Below are positions 1 to 11,745 of a DNA stretch of 64,000 nt, piece by piece. The stretch is from Tethya wilhelma. Its lineage: Eukaryota > Porifera > Demospongiae > Tethyida > Tethyidae. The stretch lies in the NCBI GenBank assembly GCA_964030475.1, contig CAXIPT010000014.1, positions 417,675-481,674 on the forward strand, written 5' to 3'. Below the pieces are notes generated by a model, which did not search any database, had not been told where the DNA came from, and worked only from the letters and a program-made list of their open reading frames with translations. Within the stretch, counting starts at the first letter, position 1. Each line of letters begins with the position of its first letter. Position numbers and translations under genes: made by a program.

Positions 1-62
<62 letters not shown>
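1..62. repeat. (TG)n microsatellite at window edge
   Basis: Uninterrupted TG dinucleotides from the first base to about position 62. The array starts outside the window, so its full length is unknown. Confidence 0.98.
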
Positions 63-67
<5 letters not shown>

Positions 68-1688
68 CATTGCTTAGCAACCAAAGTTTTTATACGGTAA
101 TTGCCGGTTACTGGATAGGTGGAGGTGACAAAAGAATAGCTAGGAGTCACAGGGAATCAATAGCAAACAAAATAGTTGCATACCCGTGTGTGGCACTCGA
201 CCATGCACTGAGTGCCCTTCCCCACTTAAGGATTATGCAACAATAATGTGTGTGTTTGAATGTGAATCATCACCAATGTGTGGTTATAATATCATTGTGT
301 ATGTGTACAAGTGGACATTAAACCTGGTCTAGTGGTTGTTGTTGTGTAAATGGAACTTTTGTTTATACAAAACTTAAAGTCAACATCATTACCTCAACAA
401 TGTCAGGCATTGTTTATTTTGCATACTTACACATGCACAAACACATGTGACAAAAACATGCAATAAGAACACATACTACGGGTATTATATGAAAACAAAA
501 CACACACCAAGTGTCACACTACTTTCAACTTTCATTCAGTGAATGGAATGGGGCTTTGCATAAAATATGTAGCTCAACATAAGTACATTGTGTACCAGGA
601 AGACACGTGTTCTGTCAACCAGTCATAGAATACAATCAACTAGAATACATTCATTTTGAAACTCGATGCATCCATACATAATAAAAAGTACTGCATTTTT
701 AGAAGCTTGTACTTGTGTGAGAAAACTCTGCTGTATCAACATACAACAATTCAAGTAGGACCATGGTCTACAGGCAAGAAAATTCACACTAATCTCAATC
801 CATCCCAGTGCCTACACAGACATACACACAATAATAAAATGTATCTATGTATCTTTATAAGCGAACATTTCGTATTTTACTCTACATACGTATAACATAC
901 AGTGCACTAAAATGTATAAGTACCTGTACAACTTTGAAAAGCCCTACATAAGTAAACACCTCCCAATTTCTACTACGCTTAAAGCTGCTGAATTTAAAAG
1001 ACCTTCTCATGTCATCAAAATAAGACATGGGTGTGTTTTCATACACACACACACACTAGAAGTCACACAAGTGCTCATGTTGGTCTTAAGGAGTGGGCGT
1101 ACATAAAGTGTTTTGTATTTACAGCTAACACAACACACAAATACTCTACAAGGACCTCAGTCGTAGACGTAATAGAGTGCTTGATAGTCACTGGCTGTGA
1201 GGGTGGGGAATGGGACCGCAAAGGAGAGCAGCCCATAACAATTGCTAATGGCGTGTCATTAACTCATAATAAATATGCAGAACTGACACACTTTGGTTCT
1301 TAAATCTACTGCATAGGATCAATAAGGTTATTGTATAGTCCACAGTCGACTAGCAATGGTAGAAAGTAGATAAATATGATGAGAAATGTGTATTATTCTT
1401 AATCAAAATAACATGTATCAGATGAAAATTAGCTAGAGCATGCTGTGGGTGTGGGTAGACAAAAAATGTAGTGGACTGGGGTTATTGTGACTACACAGAC
1501 AGCTGTTATCTTTCATGAGTGGCCTTGAGAGAGATAAAGAACACAATCAAACACACACACACACACACACACACATGTATATTTGCGACTACATATTGTA
1601 GGAATCCTATTGAGAGACAAAGATGGAACATGAGAGGACACTGTACGCATACACAGTCTACATATATAAACACATACAGAAATCTTAC
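63..1688. other. no supported gene; probably PACSIN intron or flank
   Basis: AT-rich sequence with short CA/TG runs (about 1042-1055 and 1551-1575). The splice donor at the end of the PACSIN exon at 1689 points into this stretch, so it is probably intron, with the rest of that gene to the left of the window. I searched the minus strand for the expected end of the F-BAR domain and the SH3 domain and found neither. Confidence 0.6.
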
Positions 1689-2588
1689 ATTGTGTTGTTG
1701 CTGATGTCTATAATCTTCTTGACTTTGACCAGAGTGTTCTTGAAGAATTCCATCCTCCCATGCTCTGCTTCTTGGCACTTGCAAAACTGCATCGTCATGT
1801 CCTCAATATACCTAGATAGGGTCAACAAAGCTCAACTTATAAAGGCCGCAGTACATGTTATAAAACACAAAATGTGCTAATGTAATGGAAGCCATCACTG
1901 GTTTTACTGACCTGCTCTTGTAGTGTTGGACATCTCCTAGTCTATCTTTGTACTTGGCCAGTGCCTTCTCCACTACTGTTTCAGCACGCTCCGTCTTCTC
2001 TCTTGTTCTTGTACACTGCTCGGGAGAAATATCGTCGTTAGTTTCAGCCTCGTGTAAAGCTGATTCCAAAATCTCCAACTCCTTGCCAGCTTGATGGTAG
2101 GTCTTTTTTGCACGTGCACTCTTCTGAAGTCGTTTTGTCCACGGTTTTTGAGCCATTGTAAACCCTTCCTCGGCACGTTTAGTTTCTTTCAAAGTCATAA
2201 GTGATTTGTGGAAATTGTCTGACTTCCAAGTATGTATGCTTTCAGCAATCTCCTTCTGAAGTTGCTGACTGATTTCAGAGTGAACTTCAGCTAGTTGCAT
2301 CGCTTCTTTTGTGAGTGCCTTACAACCCACTTCCAGGGATCCATATTCAGGACCTTTTGTAATAACTTCATCCCATTTCTTTGACCAGTGTTCCAAGTGG
2401 CGGGCATACTTTGCTTCAATTTCGGCTCTTTCTTGAATCATTTTAGTAAGATCTCCACACAGTCTAGCGCCGTCATCAATTCTCTTGACCACTCGCCGAT
2501 AGTTGCCAATGTCCCAGAAGCTGTCACTGGAAGCTTCAAGTTGTGTGAGGTCATCTTCACTCTTGCCTAGTCCTCCTTTGCTCGACAT
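1689..2588 (-). CDS. PACSIN: PACSIN/syndapin-like F-BAR protein, 5' coding exons (partial)
   Basis: Encodes the N-terminal F-BAR region of a PACSIN/syndapin, a membrane-curving adaptor that links endocytosis to actin. Coding exons are 2588-1912 and 1811-1689. The donor after 1912 (GTCAGT), the acceptor before 1811 and the donor after 1689 (GTAAGA) keep the frame (phase 2). The first exon carries family hallmarks: SDSFWDIGNYRRVVKRIDDG near the start, KGPEYGSLE and AQKPWTKRL. The second continues with YIEDMTMQF and FFKNTLVKVKKIIDISNN, as in vertebrate PACSINs. The ATG at 2588 follows an acceptor at about 2604. A 5' non-coding exon probably ends at 2901, just before a GTAAGT donor. The end of the F-BAR domain and the SH3 domain are not in the window. 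An alternative is a generic F-BAR protein such as FCHO or PSTPIP, but the match to PACSIN is much closer. Confidence 0.9.
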
Positions 2589-2901
2589 GACTTGTGGCAA
2601 CAGCTAACAGATGTTGGTGTCAGATAAGAGTAGTGAGGTTGCTTATCTACACAGATAAAAAACCAAAATTACCACAGGTATTTTGACAAACAATTAAAAT
2701 TCATCACATGCGATATGCATAGCTAACTTTAATAGCTGAGGAAACTAAACTTGTACGGAAGCTCAAAGTTAGATAGCTCAAACACTTTCAATTTTAGTAG
2801 CCTAGTACTGTAGGCTAGCCTTCAATGAGCTGGATGTGAAAATGCCTGAGCCCAGGCTCAGTTAGAAAATAATGCATGCATAGGAGTTAAGACCACTTAC
2901 G

Positions 2902-3315
2902 TTGAGAATAGAATACAATCTGTCTTGCTCAGTGCTCAGTGCAGCCACTGCTCAGTTATGCAGCGTGGCGGCTGGGAAGTTCTCTGCCTGGTCGGTCAAC
3001 GCTGCAACTGTCCTTTTCAAAGGTGGGCGTGACCACCGTCACCAGTAAACATGTTTGGCTTCCCTCTGGGCATGCGCATAAGAGGCCAACGAGCACGTGG
3101 TCTCTCCCTTTTCTTCGTGTGTATGTGTGCATCACAACAAGGCAGGGTGAGTTGGCTAAGAATCTTCGTCAATCTAGCTTTTATTTCGTCTCCAAAACTC
3201 GATATGTTGTTCTGTATGATAGTATAGTGATTCTGTTTGATTTAAGAGTGTGCAATGATGGCCACGTTGTTTGGTACAGAGTGTTCATTCCGACCATGCA
3301 TACACCACATGTAGG
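2902..3315. promoter_or_regulatory. divergent PACSIN/RPS10 promoter and RPS10 5' UTR
   Basis: The two genes are head to head, with start codons about 730 bases apart. The stretch contains GGGCATGCGCATA near 3068, which resembles an NRF1 site (known core GCGCATGCGC). It also contains a pyrimidine run, TCTCTCCCTTTTCTTCG, near 3101-3117, which fits a 5' TOP start typical of ribosomal-protein mRNAs. A good donor (GG|GTGAGT at 3147) and the acceptor ending at 3314 suggest a non-coding first RPS10 exon and a 5' UTR intron. The start site itself is inferred. Confidence 0.55.
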
Positions 3316-4671
3316 ATGCTTATTCCTAAGAAGAATCGTAAGATAATCTACGAGCACCTCTTTAAAGAGGGCGTGTTGTGGGCGAAGAAGGAGTTCAACG
3401 CTCCCAAGCATCCTGAAGTGGACACAGTCACAAACCTTCAAGTGATCAAGTCAATGCAAGTATGTGCATGTCGTGTAAAGGTTGTGTGTGTGACAGTCTT
3501 TATGTAAAACAACGTGCTCTTTTTCATGTTATGACTAGTCATTGAAATCCAGAGGTTATGTTCGTGAACAGTTCTCATGGCAGCATTACTACTGGTACTT
3601 GACCAATGAAGGTGGGCTTTAATTAGAACACACCCAAAACTGCCTGAACTAACTGCAGTGTATGTGTGATACTTTAGGTATTCAGTATCTAAGAGACTAT
3701 CTTCATCTTCCTCAAGAAATCGTCCCGGCCACCCTCAAGAGACCTGTAAGGATGGAAACAGCACGAGCCAGACCAAAAGGTAACAATGAGTCAATTCATG
3801 TTTGAAAATCTAGTGCTTTGATGCTTTGTTAGTGACTCCAGTACTGCCTTCCCATTTAAAGCACTTCTTGCTAGTCAGTCCATTGTACAAGTACCTACAT
3901 ATGTGATTCTCCATTGTATGGTCATTCTCAGTGCCTTCAAGTAGTTCCTATTTGAAGTGCTGGTTTGATTGGTGGAAGTCGCTCTGTACGGTCAGGTACA
4001 GTTTGTGCTGACGATGATGTTTGAGGTCGTCATGGTGAAGGAGATTAATAGGGGCAGTGGTGGGTGTGGCACTTGAGGACCGCTTTCTTAATGTTCACTG
4101 AGAGTTGCTGCAATTACCACTGCTACATATTCATCAATACTTGACAAGGGGAAATACAACATTGAAATATTATTTAACTGAAGCCTTAGTGTACAGTAAT
4201 CCATGGTGTATGCACCTTGTGATTCTGTTAAGTGTGGTTGTGGTGTGCAGTGAAATTTTGTGGATGGTTAAATCTTTTAAGGTTGCTAGATAGCACTGTA
4301 ACTCATTTGCACCTAATTTGTCTCCTGACTGCTACCACTGTTTAGTTGTGTTTGGGTTAGTATGTTAGCAATAGTCATGTCTAAAGCTTATCGGGAAAGA
4401 AAATCATTAGAACTGTAATCTTAGTATGTCATCATGGCTTGCACACAACTATTGTGTATGTGCAATCTGTTCACGTAATGTGTAACTTTGTTGCTTGTTA
4501 CTGAGATGAGTGTAGACATTGTCTGTATGGAAACTAGTGATGACAATTGCTTGGATTATTTCACAGGTTATGGAGAGGGAGACAGATCTATGAGAGATGA
4601 AAGAGAAGACAGAGAAGCTTATAGAAGGGGAGGCGGTGGACAGCAGGAATGTGAGTGGAAGCTTAACGATT

Positions 4672-4726
<55 letters not shown>

Positions 4727-4965
4727 TTCACTAAGATTTTGAGTCTTGGTCTATTTTATTGGTTATAGTTGGTGAGAAGAAGGCTGGAACTGGTGCAGGA
4801 GCTGACTTCAATCCACAATTCGTAAGTTTTATTCTTATTAGAATTCAGAGTTGTTTAGATTGTCACCTTCTCTCCATGCAGCGTGGTGGTTATGGTCGTG
4901 GTGGTGGTGGCAGTCGTGGTGGTGATGGAGCACCAGGTGGATTTGGAGCTCCAGGAGGATTCTAG
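3316..4965 (+). CDS. RPS10: 40S ribosomal protein S10 (eS10)
   Basis: Complete gene for eS10, a small-subunit protein near the mRNA entry region and beak. Coding exons: 3316-3459, 3539-3611, 3678-3779, 4567-4650, 4769-4821 and 4882-4965. They sum to 540 nt, or 179 residues plus stop, against about 165 in human. The start is [19 protein letters not shown], followed by [39 protein letters not shown] and [20 protein letters not shown]. These match the conserved winged-helix core almost word for word. The C-terminus is a Gly/Arg-rich tail ([14 protein letters not shown]), longer than usual. All introns are GT-AG and the ATG lies two bases after the acceptor at 3314. Intron 3 (3780-4566) is much longer than the others. 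No frame damage is seen, so this is probably the functional locus. Confidence 0.97.
4674..4723 (+). repeat. (TG)n microsatellite in RPS10 intron 4
   Basis: Perfect TG run beginning about 25 bases after the donor of RPS10 exon 4, so it lies in the transcript as a UG repeat. Confidence 0.95.
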
Positions 4966-5624
4966 AGTGAACTTTTTCAATGATTTGTTTGTTGTTCTTG
5001 TTCATTCATGTCTATGTTTCTGAACAAAAGAAGCGAGGTTTTTTCAATGCCGTGGCTGCATGCTTCATAATTCGGCTCTGTTCTTGTGGAGAATGAGCTA
5101 GTAATACTTCGAAATGGAACATAGTCGTCATATTTGTAAGCTGTAGATAGATAACTGCATGCATGGGCTTGTATTACACGAACTTGACGACCATTTCCTA
5201 TATTGAACCGCGGCTCCCGGCCTGCTTCTTGACAAGTGGCTTGCTGCAATATATAGCTAGCTTGCATGCATGAGCTCCAATTAATACGTAGTCAATATAT
5301 ACTATAATTTAGTCATTAAATTTTAGTTGCAAATAATTATGATAATATACCATCAATGCAATGGGTAGCCGGCAGGCAACTACAAATTTAAACTGAAAAT
5401 CGAATTGTACATGTAATCTTTATAAGAACCAGAGATAATATAGGGCTAATTATCTATGTAAGAACCGATTGAAAATAAGCAATAATTTATCATTCACAAC
5501 GAATTTTAAAATCAAATGGATATGGGGAAATAACTGTGCACAAAAACTATCATTATTATGGACAAAACTGTGCATGTGCGTGCACAACGGGAAAACTATA
5601 TTCTACTGTGAGTGATTGAGTGAC
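4966..5624. other. intergenic, RPS10 3' flank
   Basis: Contains the RPS10 3' UTR and AT-rich spacer up to the 3' end of copy A. No clear polyadenylation signal or additional gene can be supported. Confidence 0.6.
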
Positions 5625-7780
5625 TCATGCATGAGTGCAGTCATACTTGGTGTTTATCTCTGAGGCCAGCACTCTCTCTCCCATATCCTCAAGAGCCCTA
5701 CTCAGTTTACTCCATGAAGCTTGAGTGTCACTACAAAGCCACTTGTCAATGAGTTCATCTCGCTGCCTTGCTGTTCCAAATTTTTCGTAATTGATCTTGA
5801 TTGAGTCCAGAGTGTGTTTCTCTATCCCCAGCATCACTCCCAGTCTATGCCAGTCAACCAGAGACTGGAGAGCAGTTGAGATGTTGAAGAAGGTGAAAGG
5901 TTTAGCAGATGATAAAACTGAAAGAAAAAGAATCTTAAGCTACGTACATGTTTAGATGCCAAATGTAATTCGACCACTTAATTGACCACTTCCCATTACA
6001 GTGACTATAAAACTAAGATTTGGGCTTGGGACTCACACATGATTATTCGTAAGGGAAGGCTTTATATGAATTCAATGCAAATTAAAGTGAATTGACTTAC
6101 CAACTTTACACGGTCCAATCCACATACTATACGTTTCTTTGACACTCAGCACTCCTCTTGTATAAGAATTATTTTGCCCTTCCTCTTCAGACTCTAAACT
6201 AACATCACCAGGATTCACTGATTGGGTATCGTGAGGTATGTCCATTAGATTAACAGCAATATTTTGATCGAGGCACAAAAGGGTTGTATTACTCTCAAAA
6301 TAAGCAAACCATTGCTCAGCTACTGATAGATAGAGATCAACTTGTTTAGAGTTAGGCTACAGACAGCCATGTGCTCCTCATCAGGGTGGAGAGGGCACTG
6401 GAATCCTAGTTCATAAGGAGAGCGAATCGTACAATTTGAGGAGGAAAGGAACTGCCTGTGTTTCATTTTGGAGACGACGTGATTAAAATTTTGACACACT
6501 GTATTCAGCACATGTTGACAGATGTAGTGAGGTGGTCTGTCCAAAGAGGGAGTGATGGTCTGGATGTGAACTTCAAATTGCTTTGGTTTTGAGATCAGCG
6601 TGACGTTGTAGCTACCACCACATTGATTGACACAAAACGTGACACGATTTTTGAACAAGTATGTACTCAAGAGCTCATCACTTGCACTTGATCTTGATCA
6701 TGATGGTTCCATGAGAGTCCAACCTAATTCCTTTTGAGAAACTAAACTAGCTATGCAGGCACAGAACAGGCCAAACGGTACAATACCGGTTTTGAAACGG
6801 ATCAGGAGGGGTGCAGGATCACCAGAACTGTGGGTCACTTTGAGTTCACTTTCTTTAGCAGATGGAAGAACAGCAGGCATACAGTAAACAGTTTTGTCAC
6901 AAACTTCGAGTGAACAAGAGCGAGGCATTTTAGTCGAAGACTGAGTACTACTAGTTTCTTGGTATGAGATACGAGCTAAGATAAAGAGGTGTTCAAGGAG
7001 CTTGACAAGCTGTGGTAAAGGAAGGATGCCACTTTTCAAGTTCTTTGAGAGTTTACTGAAACAAAATTGGCCTGCTTGATTGAACTTGTCACAAGCAGCT
7101 TTTCCTACTGGCCCAAACTTAAAAGTGTTTAAGATTAGCTCTGTGATGCTGCCAAACACAATTTGTGGTTCTGATATCACTGTGTCTTTTAGCTCCTCTA
7201 CATCAGGGTAGTACATTAATTAGCACTCCAATGCAATGGTGTAAGAACCAAATTGCTTCTCGGACATCATTCACATGAAGTCAACGACCAACTTCTTCAC
7301 ATTGAGACAAGCTGATGGTGGCTTTGCCCATTCTTCGAAGGAAGAGGCCAAACATGAGCCAGGAAGCTGGAATTGGAACCTCACTGAAATTGCATAGAAT
7401 AACTTCTTCAAGTCGTTTTCTAATCTTCTTTATTTCATCCTCACCACCTTCCATGTTGTCCACATCGAACATGAGATGGTCATGGGAAGCATATTGTAAC
7501 AGATTCCCGTCTGCTTCAAAGAGATCTGTGTCTAAGAATTTGTTTTAGGTCTTTTTGTAGTGCTACATCTATTTGCTTGACTTTATACTGCTTTTCTTCT
7601 GGACTTCCTTCAAGCTTGTCCTTGTACGTACCAACTAGCATTGCGGCCTGGGATTGCTGAGAAGTGATCTGTTTTCTCTCTGATACATGTGTAGTGGAGC
7701 TGGTGTCACATCCAAAGCATTCTATGCTTGAAAGAACCTGAAAGATAACTTCTTGAAGGGTATAGGAGGACTCACCGAGG

Positions 7781-8152
7781 TGTTGCAGAGAATTTATGCA
7801 CAGCAGTTTATCAGAGCTTAAAGCTAGTAGTGAGATTAACGATAGTTTAGTACTGCAGACAATATTAAGACTTTCAGCAAAGCAAGAGATCACAATGGAT
7901 TACTCAGAACACAAGTTACACAAAATGAACAAGCATGCACAGCTTAAATACTCAGCACAAAGGAAGCTTCTAGAACAACAAGAAAAAAACAGTATTACCA
8001 GTAAATTGTTATTGGCTACACACCTAAACACATACACAAAGTTCCCAAAACAATTTACAACAAAACACAAACAATTAGTCCTAACACATAGCAGCTGGAT
8101 ACATTACATAACAATTGTTCCAGAACATTCTGCAAAAGTGCACATTCAACAT
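7781..8152. mobile_element. 372-bp insertion in the Roc exon of copy A
   Basis: Copies B and D read straight from the SEDNEEVS codons into LGESSYT. In copy A these are separated by 372 bases flanked by a GAGG direct repeat (7777-7780 and 8153-8156). The ends are weakly inverted (TGTTGCAG and TTCAACAT). It has no coding capacity and no close relative in the window. A retained intron is unlikely because no GT-AG pair fits the reading frame. Confidence 0.7.
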
Positions 8153-9039
8153 GAGGGACACCTCTTCATTGTCTTCACTGACGTACTGGATCTTGTACCT
8201 TTGTTTCAACTCTTGATCCAGACAAAGAAAGATGAGATAGAAAGCTGGGCCAATTGTCAACATTGGTAACATCTCCATGAAAGCTGGTTGTCCACCAGTA
8301 TCCACCATGTTGAGGAGGATGGTCTTCTCTAGTAGAACTTTGACGTGCTCTTGACCGGCAATTGATTTCAGAGCATTATTGAAAGCTTTGAATGCTTTCT
8401 CGATTTCTTCAATTCAGAATCGAGACCTGGTTTAGGATCAACCTTACTTTGCTCTTGCGTACTATTCGTAGTAAATATTGATGGTTGGAACTCCATTCCA
8501 CTAAATACACTAAGTAGATATTCAAAAAAGTTAGCAACGATGCCAGGTTTACTTTGCTGATCAAAGACTTGTAAATCAGTGCTTCCTTGAATGTTTTCAT
8601 TTTCCACTGCATGGTTGTGGCTTATTTATCTCTGAGCTTGATGGCCAATGATGGGCCTATACTTCCTTCACTGATAAATTGGTAAAGAAGTTGCAATTCT
8701 TCATCCACATCAGTCTTCTCTGTACCACCACTTCTTCCAACAGCTTTCCAGGTAGTCTCAGAGATGGCAGCTGCTGAACTGATCGTTTTCTCTTCAGCTA
8801 GCTTCACGACAACATTGTGAGCATCGACTGTACCGGTACTTGGCTGCTGAATGGCTTGATCAATGAGGTTGATGATTTCCCCAATCAAACATCTCCTCAG
8901 TGAAGTTTTACCTGCACGTGGTGGTCCAATCATTAGAAGTTTCAGGTATTTGATAGTTAAGTTTACACCATTCTGTAAAACTTGTTGGTAGGCTTCATAA
9001 TGCCTTTGGTATTCTTCTTTCTTAGCTAAAAATTGGATT

Positions 9040-9091
<52 letters not shown>
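9040..9091. repeat. (GA)n microsatellite
   Basis: GA repeat with one AA interruption, lying just upstream (minus-strand sense) of the acceptor of the copy A Roc exon. In the transcript it is a UC-rich tract next to the acceptor. Confidence 0.95.
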
Positions 9092-9095
<4 letters not shown>

Positions 9096-9121
9096 CTGTA
9101 TTGTACAATACATGCACAACA

Positions 9122-9542
9122 TTACATAATAACATGTTTATCATTACTTTTAAACTTACGTAGCATTTAGAATTCTAAAAGTTGAAAAATAGGCTTGAAA
9201 AAAGAGAATTTGGCCTCATCCCTGACCTTAGCTGACCCATAGCGTTATTCACAGGCTCTTGTTTTTGACCTTCTATACATGCTTAATAGCTAAACTTTTC
9301 ACAGGAAAACAAGGAATAAACTATATCTTCATCAACTTTTTATTAGGCACCAATGCATATGTATACAATGTCATATAATTTTTTTTCAGTCCATATATTT
9401 TGAGCCAACTACTTGAAAGTTCCCTATGTATATAATTATACCAATAACACTATATAGAGATACAATCATCCATCATCACACACGCACACACACACATAAA
9501 CAGAGTCATGCATTTCTTGAACACAGATCAACATATTTACCA
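9122..9542. other. intron remnant of copy A
   Basis: AT-rich non-coding sequence with a short CA run near 9480-9497. It occupies the place of kelch exons 2-5 of the family, none of which is recognisable here. Confidence 0.6.
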
Positions 9543-10004
9543 CTATTGATGCTAAAAATGTGGAATTCATTGGTGTACTCTTTTACATCAGCATAACCAC
9601 CAAACAATGCTAAACTCCAATCGCCTACTGCAACCATTCCAGCTCCCTGCTACTTCATTGGTTTAACATCTGAAGTGAGATGCCTCCACTCCAGTGGAGA
9701 GGTAACCAACTCGCTGAGACTACCAGAGAAGCCACTGGGATCAGCACCACCAATCTATTTCCAATAGAAGCACAAGCACATGAAACCATAATCCATTTAT
9801 ATGTGGTGTTCCACTTGTTTTCTTTTGGACCCATATCTTCAAGTGAACGTCATATTGTTCTAATTCTAGACAGAGCTTACTAATGCTGTCATTTGAGTCA
9901 TATCCTGTATTTCCTGAGCAAACACAGACCTTGTCACCAACACAAGCGCTGCAGTGTTTCCATCTAGGTGAAGGTTCATATCGACCCAGCCCCACCCATG
10001 ACAT

Positions 10005-10060
10005 GCCCCGCCTTTCAATTAAGGTCATATGACCACATAAACTGAGCATGCGCAGAAAAT
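10005..10060 (-). promoter_or_regulatory. copy A proximal promoter: palindrome plus NRF1-like site
   Basis: The perfect palindrome GGTCATATGACC (10023-10034) is followed by GAGCATGCGCAGA (10044-10056) and preceded by GCCCCGCC next to the start codon. The same three elements in the same order and similar spacing lie upstream of copy B. This suggests a conserved core promoter. The trans-acting factors are inferred only; the second motif resembles NRF1 sites. Confidence 0.6.
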
Positions 10061-10084
10061 TCACTCGCGCGCGGTGCTGAAGTT

Positions 10085-10182
10085 GCAGTTTAGTCTCAGT
10101 TTGTATTCACTTGGAAATTTTAAAAGACTAAAAGCAGTTTAGTCTCAGTTTGTATTCACTTGGAAATTTTAAAAGACTGAAA
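10085..10182. repeat. 49-bp tandem duplication
   Basis: Two adjacent copies (10085-10133 and 10134-10182) of a 49-base unit beginning GCAGTTTAGTCTCAG, differing at about one base near the end. Confidence 0.92.
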
Positions 10183-11373
10183 GAGCCGAGCTTCCGGGAA
10201 CAAACTGAAAGACGCGCAACACTCGAATTGCTACACTGACTTCAAGAGAACGTCCGACGACGACCGCGCCATAAAGCAGCAGACGCCTGGTGTACTACAT
10301 GTAGGCAGCAGTTCACGCAGCAGCAAGAAGAGGCTTCGGTAAGTTGTATAATAATTATATGCTCAGTGCATGCTTGAACTGAAGAATTCAAGTATAGATT
10401 CTAATACACGTACAATCATACTGACCATAGACATCACACTGGGCATGTGACTCGGAGGGAATCAGCGCTGCATAGTTTTGACTTTGAAATACAATGAGAA
10501 ATATAAAGTATGTTTTTTCCAATAATTGCATAGTCAAGTTGAACTAGTTTGTATCCATACAGTATAGACTGATAACAGAATTAACTTTTGGAGCTGCTAT
10601 AGTTAATTATTAACTCCTGGTGAGAAACTCTATATATGATAACGTTATGCCATGGCTACAAATTAGTCACGCTATATGAACCAACTAACCAGACTCCCTC
10701 ACATACAGTCTGTCTTTTATATATATATATATATATATCTGTTTGAAACGTTGTTCATACATGTGTACAACAGTCACGTGTATATAGTATTTCTATTGTC
10801 AGTGTCTACATGTATTTTTTGTACACTGTACCTAGACTGAGATAATTAATTTGTTGTAATAATTATTGTAAACATAAATAAATTATGTAGATTTGGTTCT
10901 GATTAATTTACTTTACATAACATCATTATGTTGAACATGCATTTTTGACGCCATGTTCACTGATTATTAATTGTGTGGGTTTAGACATATGTCATCCTGG
11001 ACCTGGCTTCCCAATTTATGCGCTTAAGTTTTGGGCTGTGATAGTATAATGCATAAACATAGTCATTTAGACTTCAAAATTAAACAAAAAATTCAAATTC
11101 AACAACATTCAACATTATAATCTTGTGGTTACATATCATTATTATAGTCAGACCTGTTGACTGTATATATACTGCATAATTATGAGCTCTTTGTGGTGTG
11201 GCACACGCTCAGGTTCAGACCCTGTACTATTAACTACTTATTGGTCGTCATTGGAAATCTCTCTCAAATTTGTCTTGATCTATGAAAAGATTAATTGTTG
11301 TTTAGAAAATTGATAAAAGTAGGATGTCATTATAGCCAACATTGGAGACCACTCTTACATAATAACTAGCGTA
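10183..11373 (+). other. possible non-coding first exon, then AT-rich sequence
   Basis: A GC-richer block (about 10183-10338) ends in a strong donor, CTTCG|GTAAGTT at 10339/10340. It looks like a 5' untranslated exon transcribed away from copy A. No downstream exon was found before the transposon nest. The rest is AT-rich, with a (TA)n run near 10719-10738. Its last part (about 11100-11373) may be Gypsy LTR sequence (see 13082). Confidence 0.3.
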
Positions 11374-11745
11374 GATCAGGAAATTTCTCTGTTAAAAATT
11401 TTTACCCGTGCGCAAGCCACTGCCTGTGGTAAAAATTTAACACGCAAGAATTTAAAGGTGCTATTGCACGGTAGCGGCAACTTTTTGAAAAAATGGCCCA
11501 AAAATCAATACTGAAAATTTCATTGGTTGAAAATACGTCATTGGAATGCAATTTGCACTCCTATTTTTGCGCGTTGAGTCCAACGTACGCATAATTTTTC
11601 TTTGTGACCACGTGGCAAGCTGCAGCTATTTGACATACTTATACACTTAGACTTACACTCATTTAGCTTCTTTCTTCCCCGTTCCTTCTCTTGGTGTGCT
11701 TCTACTGCTCATAATGTCTTGTAAGCGTTCAAATTCAAACTGCAC

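Larger units (their letters stand above)
5625..10004 (-). pseudogene. Kelch-Roc-COR-Death gene, copy A (pseudogene)
   Basis: Decayed paralogue of copy B. Exon 1 (10004 to about 9543) starts MSWVGLGRYEPSPRWKHC and encodes the first kelch blades, with frame breaks after TSGTPH. Kelch exons 2-5 of the family are missing; only about 520 bases separate exon 1 from the Roc exon. The Roc-COR exon (9025-6101) keeps the P-loop GPPRAGKTS, the G3-like DTGGQP, the G4-like GTYKDK and COR text such as MYYPDVEELKDTV. The death-domain exon (5917-5625) is open, ending NTKYDCTHA. Damage includes a stop at 8622, a frame change near 8430, an inserted element at 7781-8152, a frameshift near 7540 (RHRSL then stop), a stop at 7281, four extra bases near 7217, and breaks at 6698 and 6320. 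The death-domain region is the best preserved part. Confidence 0.85.

Noticed and set aside
1506..1784. Separate small protein overlapping PACSIN exon 2 on the minus strand
   Set aside because: It is an alternative frame of the exon at 1689-1811 running into the intronic CA repeat; the frame continuing the F-BAR domain is the right one.
3780..4566. Box C/D snoRNA in RPS10 intron 3
   Set aside because: GATGATG and GTGATGA strings occur (about 4013 and 4534), but I found no matching D box with a terminal stem at suitable spacing.
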